Below, piece after piece: positions 10,580-16,708 of a stretch of 28,145 bases of DNA. Source of the DNA: Methanobacteriota archaeon (GTDB lineage: Archaea > Thermoplasmatota > Poseidoniia > Poseidoniales > Poseidoniaceae); contig PBXE01000058.1 of NCBI GenBank assembly GCA_002727485.1, forward strand, positions 41,613-69,757, given 5' to 3'. Every line of letters begins with the position of its first letter. The first letter of the stretch is position 1. Below the pieces are notes generated by a model. The model was not told where the DNA came from. It did not search any database and saw only the letters and a list, made by a program, of their open reading frames with translations. The position numbers were made by a program, and so were the translations under genes.

Positions 10580-11386
10580 ATGGGAAGAAATTCAGGAGTA
10601 GCATCTCTACTGGCTATGGTAATACTTTTCTCTGGACTTTCAGGTTGTTTTGGTGATGATTTAGATTTCAACTTGTCTGGTGATGAATATTTGGGTGCAG
10701 GAATTCCAGGCAGTCTAACTATGGCCTGTTTAAGTTCGCAAAAATACACATCTATGATATTAGAAATCGATTTTGAATCCGGCTACAAACCAGAAACAAG
10801 TTCGACCGATCTATTGAAAGAGAGATTGGAACAGGTTTGTGACAAGCCAGAAGGAATTGAAATTCAATTAACAGAAACTGATTTCCAGCATAGTGGTTCT
10901 TGGTCTGCAGATGATGTTAGGGACAAAGCTCGAGATGAAAAGTCAAACGATCCTCAATCGGGTTCAACACTTTATTGGCAAGCTATATTTCCTTCAGGGG
11001 AATATGAAAATGACGGTGTACTGGGTGTTGCCGTAGATGCATCTACAGTTGCAATTTTTGGTGATTCTGTAGATGACGCCCAAGGACCAATCTTCAGTAG
11101 ACCTTCATCAGAGGAGATAGAAAATTGTGTTCTAGTGCATGAATTTGGACATCTTTTAGGGTTAGTGAATTTAGTATATCAATCTCCTGTTGACCACGAA
11201 GATCCAGATCATCCGGGGCATTCGAATAATGAAGAATCAGTAATGTATTGGGCTGTTGAATCAAGCGATATTTCTAATATAATCACGGGACAATTGCCTG
11301 ATGAATTTGATCAAGACGATCTAGACGACTTAGCTGGCTTAAAAGCAGGAACTATTGAAGTTGAAAAACAACTTTGGCTGCCTTAG
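10580..11386 (+). CDS. Lipoprotein metalloprotease, metzincin/matrixin-like
   Basis: The ATG at 10580 is favoured over an in-frame ATG at 10538 because AGGTGA (10570-10575) lies 4 bases upstream and the protein then begins with a proper lipoprotein signal. That signal is a hydrophobic stretch ending in the lipobox LSGC, with the lipidated Cys at 23. Of 268 residues, the zinc-protease signature HEFGHLLGLVN begins at His187: H187, E188, H191 and G194 are in the metzincin pattern HExxHxxGxxH/D. VMY at 221-223 is a plausible Met-turn, and QDDLDDLAGL near the C-terminus resembles the end of matrixin domains. The third metal ligand position is Asn197 rather than His or Asp. A His/Asp-rich loop (residues 205-214) follows and might supply a ligand. 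It is expected to act outside the cell, anchored to the membrane, and is the last gene of the surface cluster. Its substrate is unknown. Confidence 0.85.
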   Translation: MGRNSGVASLLAMVILFSGLSGCFGDDLDFNLSGDEYLGAGIPGSLTMACLSSQKYTSMILEIDFESGYKPETSSTDLLKERLEQVCDKPEGIEIQLTETDFQHSGSWSADDVRDKARDEKSNDPQSGSTLYWQAIFPSGEYENDGVLGVAVDASTVAIFGDSVDDAQGPIFSRPSSEEIENCVLVHEFGHLLGLVNLVYQSPVDHEDPDHPGHSNNEESVMYWAVESSDISNIITGQLPDEFDQDDLDDLAGLKAGTIEVEKQLWLP

Positions 11387-11721
11387 TTTTTCAAACTATT
11401 TTCTGACACTAGTTTTGTTCCATCCCGCCATGCGTCAAAAATCGAAAAAAACCACAGTGCAAACCAAAGTATGACAGTTAATGCTAATGGAATTTGCAGC
11501 AATGTCCAGTCAGTTGCTTTTCTATGCTTCTTATTGAAATGTTGGCCGAGAAACAGGAACGGGATGCCAGCAAGTAGTGCAGCAAAAATGGGTCTGAGCG
11601 CACCCCAAAAGCCCACTCCCAGTGTCATTTCTTTCCAAATTTGTTTTAGAATTGTGAATATTCCTGGTTTGGATTTGGTTGGTAAATCATTCAAAACAAT
11701 TTGAGAATCAACCGTTGACAT
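11383..11721 (-). CDS. Small membrane protein with two predicted transmembrane helices
   Basis: A 112-residue protein. After a ~30-residue soluble N-terminus there are hydrophobic segments at about residues 38-58 (GALRPIFAALLAGIPFLFLG) and 73-93 (WTLLQIPLALTVILWFALWF), separated by a basic loop (KKHRK). The second helix runs into SIFDAWRDG, a W-x-x-S/I-x-D-A-W/Y-R ending that I associate with small TM2/DUF5683-like membrane proteins; this is resemblance only. Its stop overlaps the stop of the metalloprotease gene by four bases, and it is divergent from the Pcp-Nudix gene across a 96-base spacer. Function unknown. Confidence 0.75.
   Translation of the reverse strand: MSTVDSQIVLNDLPTKSKPGIFTILKQIWKEMTLGVGFWGALRPIFAALLAGIPFLFLGQHFNKKHRKATDWTLLQIPLALTVILWFALWFFSIFDAWRDGTKLVSENSLKN
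11387..11391 (+). terminator. T5 tract immediately after the metalloprotease stop
   Basis: Five T follow the TAG at 11384-11386 directly. On the other strand five T (11368-11364), flanked by GTTG and CAAC, lie about 15 bases past the stop of the converging small membrane protein gene. The pair could form a compact two-way archaeal terminator overlapping both coding ends. Confidence 0.35.
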
Positions 11722-11817
11722 TTGACCGCCCGATTACACGCTTTAGGTTTCACTTTGTCAAGATAACCCCATTTTGCATACATGAACATCAATAACTTGT
11801 TCATCTAGTATAAACTC
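11722..11817. promoter_or_regulatory. Divergent promoter region with a 7-bp inverted repeat
   Basis: This spacer separates the divergent starts at 11721 (-) and 11818 (+), so it must hold both promoters. It contains ATGAACA (11782-11788) and its exact complement TGTTCAT (11798-11804) with a 9-base spacer, spaced like a dimeric regulator site. TTTGCATA at 11773-11780 is a possible TATA element for the plus gene, and TTTATAC on the minus strand (11809-11815) for the minus gene. No operator family is recognised. Confidence 0.4.
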
Positions 11818-12831
11818 ATGAGAAGAGTTCTTATCACAGGATTTGATGTCTTTTCTAAACATTCTAAAAATATCTCAGAAGATTTGGTTTTGACTCTACC
11901 TAATGAACTTTTGATTGCCGACCCTTGGGGTAAATCTAGGCAGTACGACATTGCCAGTATTGAAGTTAAACTTGAAAAAGAAATTTTAAGCGTTGATGAA
12001 AATGGTTCTAGACGAATTTCAAATAGGATTGATTCGGGAGATACTTGGGATGCAATAATCCATGTAGGCCTGTGTGGTTCATGTGAAATTCCGAGAGTTG
12101 AATTAGTTGCGAGTAACATTTTGGATATGAGAATCCCAGATAACCAAGGTAGATTAGAGAAAAATACTAAACTAGGTGAGATAGACAAAAAAATTATGTT
12201 AAATCACGATTTCATCTTTTCTGAAATCATCGACCAAGAATTTGAATTATCTACGGACGCTGGAAATTTTATCTGCAATGAAACATACTTCTACACTCTA
12301 AAGTCGATTGAAGATCGAGGTTTGGAAAAAAGAATGCAATGTTTATTTTTACACTTACCCGATTACAAATATATCACACTTGATAGTTGTTCTGAACTAC
12401 TTAAGGAAATCATAGGTAGGACATTATTCAAGCCTGTTATGCCAGTTGCAGCAGGAGTGATAATACACGATTCAGAGTTTTTGATTGCTAGAAGAAACGA
12501 TAATTTGAATTACGGATTTTGGGAATTCCCCGGAGGGAAATTAAATTTTGGAGAAAGTGCTTCTCAGGCAGTAGAAAGAGAATTGAAAGAAGAGTTTGAT
12601 TGGGATGTAATAAGTCTTGAAAATTTGGGAACATGGTATCATATTGAAACAGAATACGATATTGAATTGAAAGTATTTAGGTGTAGGTTTAATGGAGATA
12701 ATCCCAACTTTCTGGACAAAAGGAAATGGACTTCTCACGACCAAATTAAATGGATCAGTGATCCCTCCGAGGTAAGTCCATATGTTGGGAGCGACCAAGA
12801 TGTTGCAAGACATGTATCAAAATTGATCTAG
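11818..12831 (+). CDS. Fusion protein: pyroglutamyl-peptidase I (C15) domain plus Nudix hydrolase domain
   Basis: 337 residues with two domains. Residues 1 to ~200 match pyrrolidone-carboxylate peptidase, which removes N-terminal pyroglutamate. ITGFDVF opens the domain, and VELVASNILDMRIPDN (94-109) corresponds to the family motif carrying the catalytic Glu, here Glu95. NFICNET carries Cys153 and LFLHLP carries His179, so the Glu-Cys-His triad of peptidase family C15 is complete. Residues ~207-337 are a Nudix domain. Its Nudix box has G240, E246, R254, E255, L256, E258 and E259 in the standard spacing, except that the late Gly is Asp261. AAGVIIHDSEFLIARR and WEFPGG are typical of MutT-like members that hydrolyse nucleoside diphosphate derivatives. 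It is a single open frame, so it is not an artefact of overlapping genes. Substrates and the reason for the fusion are unknown. It stands alone between two minus-strand genes. Confidence 0.88.
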   Translation: MRRVLITGFDVFSKHSKNISEDLVLTLPNELLIADPWGKSRQYDIASIEVKLEKEILSVDENGSRRISNRIDSGDTWDAIIHVGLCGSCEIPRVELVASNILDMRIPDNQGRLEKNTKLGEIDKKIMLNHDFIFSEIIDQEFELSTDAGNFICNETYFYTLKSIEDRGLEKRMQCLFLHLPDYKYITLDSCSELLKEIIGRTLFKPVMPVAAGVIIHDSEFLIARRNDNLNYGFWEFPGGKLNFGESASQAVERELKEEFDWDVISLENLGTWYHIETEYDIELKVFRCRFNGDNPNFLDKRKWTSHDQIKWISDPSEVSPYVGSDQDVARHVSKLI

Positions 12832-13343
12832 ATCCAAGTACTTGCTTCACCAGATTCATTCATCGCTCTATCATCATTTATTGAGCGTGGAATACTATCT
12901 CTACCACTATGCCAAGTTGCCGCTTCGATCCAATCTTTCAGATTATTACCCTGTAATGTAATTTTCATTGAACCTCCAAGTGGAACTTCCCCCGGTATGT
13001 TAAAGGATACTTTTCCTGAAAGTGCAGCCTGTCTTGAAATATGAAAATAGCTTTCATTTGAATCAATATTCATGCTCATTGAATCTAGAGCAGTATCAAG
13101 AATTCTCTGCTTATGTAGTTGTTCTAAAAATGTAGCCATTGAAAGGTTTGAAGAAAATATCAACTGTTCTTTTGCATTTCCAAGTTCAGGAACTGACAAC
13201 TGTTTATCTATGGGAAAGTTAGGGAAAAGGTTGGTTATGCTTGTGTATACCTTATCTGGCATATCAGCCCCCGATAATTTTGTTTCAAGACTGACAGTTA
13301 TACCCTCATCTCTGCCATTGAGCTTCAATATTGGCCCAGTCAT
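12828..13343 (-). CDS. UPF0201 (COG1931-type) archaeal protein, possibly RNA-binding
   Basis: 171 residues. The order of motifs fits the archaeal UPF0201 family: an N-terminal beta strand with TKLSGADMPDKVYTSITNLFP, then QRILDTALDSM at about residues 79-89, then SRQAALSGKVSF (family form NKQAAxxGKVNF), then VPLGGSMKITL (family form PLGPIxV). Members of this family are close to 140 residues; here ~25 extra polar residues follow at the C-terminus (DSIPRSINDDRAMNESGEAS). The fold is reported to resemble RNA-binding proteins, but the biochemical role is not established. The stop codon shares the palindrome CTAG (12828-12831) with the stop of the converging Pcp-Nudix gene. Confidence 0.75.
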   Translation of the reverse strand: MTGPILKLNGRDEGITVSLETKLSGADMPDKVYTSITNLFPNFPIDKQLSVPELGNAKEQLIFSSNLSMATFLEQLHKQRILDTALDSMSMNIDSNESYFHISRQAALSGKVSFNIPGEVPLGGSMKITLQGNNLKDWIEAATWHSGRDSIPRSINDDRAMNESGEASTWI

Positions 13344-13431
13344 GTTTCGGCGTAATAATAACTCTTCTTGAATCTGTCTTTTTTACTAAATTTTATGCGA
13401 AGTATCAAATCCAATATTCAGTTCTTGGGAC
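13344..13431. promoter_or_regulatory. Divergent promoter region between UPF0201 gene and glycosyltransferase gene
   Basis: An 88-base spacer between divergent starts at 13343 (-) and 13432 (+). An AT-rich core, AAATTTTATG (13388-13397), lies about 40 bases before the plus start. Read on the minus strand it gives CATAAAATTT, about 47 bases before the minus start, so one core could serve as TATA element in both directions. No BRE or operator is clear. Confidence 0.3.
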
Positions 13432-14466
13432 ATGGAAGGGAGTGAAGGGCCAATTATGGCATCAATTATTCCCGTTTTGAATGAGGAAAAATATATCGGT
13501 GCATGCTTAGATTCCTTGATTAATCAATCATTAGATTCATCCAGTCATATTGTAATGGTTTTAGATGGCGGTTCATCAGATAATACAACGGGAATTGTTA
13601 ATCAATATATTTCGAAGTCAAATGAGATTGGTGGTCCAAAAATTATCCTTCTAAATAATCCTGGGCGATATGTTGCTGAAGCGCGAAATATGGCTTTGAA
13701 TAACTTACCTAGCAGTATTTCATTTATCATTGAACTGATAGGGCATTGCACAGTGCCAACTGATCACTTGGAAAAAAGGCTAGAGGTATGGAATAGTTTG
13801 GAAAATAACAGCGATAGGAATATTGGTGCCTTAGGAGTCAAGGTTTTACCAAGTTCCGAGGGTAAGACTATGATTGAAACATGGATTGAATCTGCATTAT
13901 CTTCTAAGTTTGGAAGTGGTTCAGGCCAGTTTGATAATTTTTCTAGTACCTCTAAAACCAAAGTCCCAGCATTTAGTATGCATTCCCGTAATGCTGTTGA
14001 TTCAATCGATGGTTGGGATAATAATTTCATTACTAGTCAGGATAGTGACTTATCAATGCGGCTAATGAAAGGGGGTTATGACTTATATCGAACAGATGAA
14101 ACATATGTAAATATGGTTAAGCGTTCGGGTTTTAGTAGTTGGCTAAAAATGGGATATCGTTATGGCTTTTGGCGTACAAAAATTATTAGAAAACATAGAG
14201 ATCGAGTGAGTAAAAGAGAATTCCTCCCATGGTTAGGTCTATTGGTCACTCTAGGTCTAATTATCGCAGGTAGTGAGTTTTGGTATTTTCCCATTATAAT
14301 TTATAGTATTGTATTATTAGCAGAAGGTATTTCATTTTCTGTTAAGTGGAAAAATTTCTCCTTGATTATTGGTCTGCCAATATGTTTAATTTCCTTACAT
14401 GCTACATTTTCATTGGGTCTTCTTATGGGGAACTTTAGGAAAGGTAAAGCATCTAATGATCGGTGA
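13432..14466 (+). CDS. Membrane glycosyltransferase family 2, ExoA-like
   Basis: 344 residues from ATG 13432; a second ATG at 13456 is a possible start and would trim eight residues. The GT-A fold opens with SIIPVLNEEKYIGACLDSL, then VMVLDGGSSDNT, the nucleotide-sugar binding loop of GT2 enzymes. NPGRYVAEARNMAL, SQDSDLSMRLMKGGYDLY (the acidic motif late in the domain) and GYRYGFWRTKIIRKH match the pattern of ExoA-type enzymes, which elongate lipid-linked polysaccharide. Two or three hydrophobic segments fill residues ~262-335, ending in a basic tail, so the enzyme is membrane-bound with the active site in the cytoplasm. The metal-binding DxD/DGH position reads ELIGHC, so the first Asp is Ile. 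A role in surface glycan or S-layer glycosylation is plausible given the many envelope proteins nearby, but the sugar and acceptor are unknown. Confidence 0.8.
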   Translation: MEGSEGPIMASIIPVLNEEKYIGACLDSLINQSLDSSSHIVMVLDGGSSDNTTGIVNQYISKSNEIGGPKIILLNNPGRYVAEARNMALNNLPSSISFIIELIGHCTVPTDHLEKRLEVWNSLENNSDRNIGALGVKVLPSSEGKTMIETWIESALSSKFGSGSGQFDNFSSTSKTKVPAFSMHSRNAVDSIDGWDNNFITSQDSDLSMRLMKGGYDLYRTDETYVNMVKRSGFSSWLKMGYRYGFWRTKIIRKHRDRVSKREFLPWLGLLVTLGLIIAGSEFWYFPIIIYSIVLLAEGISFSVKWKNFSLIIGLPICLISLHATFSLGLLMGNFRKGKASNDR

Positions 14467-14526
14467 TTTTTCAAACATAGGGTGGCAACTTACTTGAGTT
14501 ATGAGTATTAGTCGAGGTTAGATAAG

Positions 14527-15519
14527 ATGGCAAGTGATTCATTCAGTTCTCGAAGTGTGGCGTTTTTGCCTCTTCTTATCATGATTTTCATTCATGTATT
14601 TGTAACACCATTGAGAGAGATTTTTACTATAGAGCCACTATTTCTCATTCCTTGGTACGGTTTTGGTCTACTTCTAGGAATTCTAATTTATAGAAAAACA
14701 TTCATTGTCAAAGATTACGAATATCGACGTTCGAATGTAATGAAAAAAATGAAAAAGGTATACGATGCTGAAGAATCTGGAGTTTGGCAGACAAATGCTA
14801 AGATTGAATCGGAATTTTCAGAAATTGGGATGGAAAAATTACAACAACGAATTGGAGATATAAATCGAGAATCTCCTGAAATGGAAATCGATAATGAACA
14901 AAAAGTCGATGTTCAATTTCTAAATGAATCAAGTCACATAGTTGAAGCGACGCGAAGAGTTACAGGCGAGTCTAATTATGAGGACAAAGAGATAAATTCA
15001 ACTATTGGTGCAACAAGAAAATCTAGCCCGATGGACAAATTTTTAGACGGGATAGCTAGCTTGTTTGGTCGTAAAGACTCTGATTTAATTCGTGAAGAAA
15101 AAAGAATCAGTGCTCTAAAAGCCGCATCAAATGCGTCACCTGTTTATGTTTCGAGACCTAATACACCACTTCAAACTACCAGGAGAGATGTAGATTCAAC
15201 ACTCAAAGCAACTTCAATGACAGACCAAGGTGAACAGGAAGATTTCTTAGTTGCAGCCGGTAACGAAAGTCAGTCTGCAGATTTAGAGCAACCATCTCCA
15301 GTTAACTACCCACAAAATCAAGATGCATATTCTTGGGACAGTGATATGAAAACAACCAGTTCGGAAAGTATTGAATCAATGGCAATGATTCCAGGGCAGG
15401 TACAATCAATAATTCCAATAATCTCTGCTAAAACTCAGAAAACCTGCCGTGGATGTGGTTATGCTACTCCAGATAATGAGCGTTTTTGCCCAAATTGTGG
15501 GCTTGACATTTTGCCATAA
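14527..15519 (+). CDS. Membrane protein with C-terminal zinc ribbon, unknown function
   Basis: 330 residues from ATG 14527, with GAGGT at 14514-14518 eight bases upstream. Two transmembrane helices lie at about 10-30 (SVAFLPLLIMIFIHVFV) and 38-57 (FLIPWYGFGLLLGILIY). A ~240-residue charged, low-complexity region rich in Ser, Glu, Asp and Gln follows and is probably disordered. The protein ends in a treble-Cys zinc ribbon: CRGC (Cys307, Cys310) and CPNC (Cys321, Cys324). The N-terminus is short and both helices are close together, so the long region and the ribbon are likely cytoplasmic. The gene lies between a glycosyltransferase (60 bases upstream) and dnaJ (67 bases downstream) on the same strand. 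No family recognised. Confidence 0.8.
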   Translation: MASDSFSSRSVAFLPLLIMIFIHVFVTPLREIFTIEPLFLIPWYGFGLLLGILIYRKTFIVKDYEYRRSNVMKKMKKVYDAEESGVWQTNAKIESEFSEIGMEKLQQRIGDINRESPEMEIDNEQKVDVQFLNESSHIVEATRRVTGESNYEDKEINSTIGATRKSSPMDKFLDGIASLFGRKDSDLIREEKRISALKAASNASPVYVSRPNTPLQTTRRDVDSTLKATSMTDQGEQEDFLVAAGNESQSADLEQPSPVNYPQNQDAYSWDSDMKTTSSESIESMAMIPGQVQSIIPIISAKTQKTCRGCGYATPDNERFCPNCGLDILP

Positions 15520-15586
15520 ATCACTTGGTTAATTCCGTGATGTTCAAAGGTCATTAGGTACCCCGTCGTTTTACTCGGTGGATTTC

Positions 15587-16708
15587 ATGTCGGATAAGCG
15601 AGACTACTATGAGGTGTTAGGAGTTTCAAAAGACGCAACTGAAAAAGATTTGAAAAATGCATTCAGAAGTTTGGCAAGAAAGTATCATCCTGACCGAAGT
15701 AATGAGGAAGATGCCGAAAATAAATTTAAAGAAATTCAAGAAGCATATGCAGTTCTTTCCGACAGTGAGAAGCGACAGATGTATGATAGGTTTGGACATG
15801 ATGGACCTTCTGGATCTCCATTTGGAGGATTTGGCGGTGGTGGATTTAATATAAATCTGGAAGACATACTCGGTGGTGACTTTTTCTCAAGTTTCTTTGG
15901 AGGTGGCTCCAGACGTCAATCCCAAAAACGAGGTAATGACATTCTCATCAGGCATAGTATAAATCTTGAATCCGTACTAAATGGGACCTCTGAGGAATTG
16001 GAAATTGAGTTGCCTGTTAGTTGCTCTGATTGTAACGGAACAGGTGGAGAAAATGGAGAAACTCAAACATGTAGTGATTGCGGCGGTCAAGGAAGAATAA
16101 GGGCTAGGCAACAAATTGGCCCATTTGTTCAAGATGTGGTCCGTGAATGTTCCACATGTAATGGTAGTGGAAGAATTGTCATATCAAAATGCAAGTCTTG
16201 TAAGGGTATTGGTAGCATTCAAGAAGAAACAAAGTTAAGATTCAACATACCAATAGGCGCTGAGAATGGAACCAGATTAAGAATGCGTGGAAAGGGCGAA
16301 CCTTCGACTCAAATTAATGGGCAAAATGGAGATCTATTCATCGAGTTGGAAATTGAGCAACACCCCTGGTTTGAACGTTCAAATGCTGACTTAATCATGT
16401 CATTACCAGTTGGTTATTCTGACTTAATTCTTGGAACTCAAGTAACACTACCCCATATTGATGGAGAGGAATTAAAGATTAAAATTCCTCCAATGACTAA
16501 TTCTGGTGAAACAATTGAGATTAGAAAGCGTGGTTTACCAAGGGCTCGTGGCTCTGGTAGAGGAGATGTTGTTGTTTTAGTCAAATTATTTATGCCAAGA
16601 AAATTAAGTAAAGATGTGAAAAAGAAACTCGATGAAATACAAGGAAATATTTCACCAGAAGACATCATTTCTTCGATAAAAGACGATGCAAAAGATAGAA
16701 GAAATTAA
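15587..16708 (+). CDS. dnaJ: Molecular chaperone DnaJ (Hsp40)
   Basis: 373 residues from ATG 15587; a GTG at 15578 would add three residues but the family starts near the chosen Met, and GGTGG lies 5 bases upstream. Domain order is that of a type I DnaJ. The J-domain (1-70) has the HPD tripeptide at 34-36 that stimulates DnaK ATPase. A Gly/Phe-rich linker (74-108) follows. The zinc domain has four CxxCxGxG repeats: Cys146/149, 162/165, 188/191 and 202/205. Two beta-barrel substrate-binding domains complete the protein (~211-350). It delivers unfolded proteins to DnaK in the cytosol. dnaK and grpE are not in this window, so here dnaJ is apart from its partners. Its stop is immediately followed by the stop of the converging minus-strand gene. 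Confidence 0.97.
   Translation: MSDKRDYYEVLGVSKDATEKDLKNAFRSLARKYHPDRSNEEDAENKFKEIQEAYAVLSDSEKRQMYDRFGHDGPSGSPFGGFGGGGFNINLEDILGGDFFSSFFGGGSRRQSQKRGNDILIRHSINLESVLNGTSEELEIELPVSCSDCNGTGGENGETQTCSDCGGQGRIRARQQIGPFVQDVVRECSTCNGSGRIVISKCKSCKGIGSIQEETKLRFNIPIGAENGTRLRMRGKGEPSTQINGQNGDLFIELEIEQHPWFERSNADLIMSLPVGYSDLILGTQVTLPHIDGEELKIKIPPMTNSGETIEIRKRGLPRARGSGRGDVVVLVKLFMPRKLSKDVKKKLDEIQGNISPEDIISSIKDDAKDRRN

Noticed and set aside
11808..11815. TATA box (GTATAAAC) for the Pcp-Nudix gene
   Set aside because: It lies only a few bases before the ATG; transcription from it would begin inside the conserved N-terminus. It could only serve the opposite strand.
11805..12188. 127-codon open frame on the minus strand inside the Pcp-Nudix gene
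   Set aside because: It is antisense to a gene with recognisable catalytic motifs, and its own translation shows no domain or signal.
15520..15541. ATCAC...GTGAT inverted repeat before dnaJ as a heat-shock operator
   Set aside because: It is only 5 bp with a 12-base spacer, does not match CIRCE or the archaeal Phr site, and such short repeats arise by chance.
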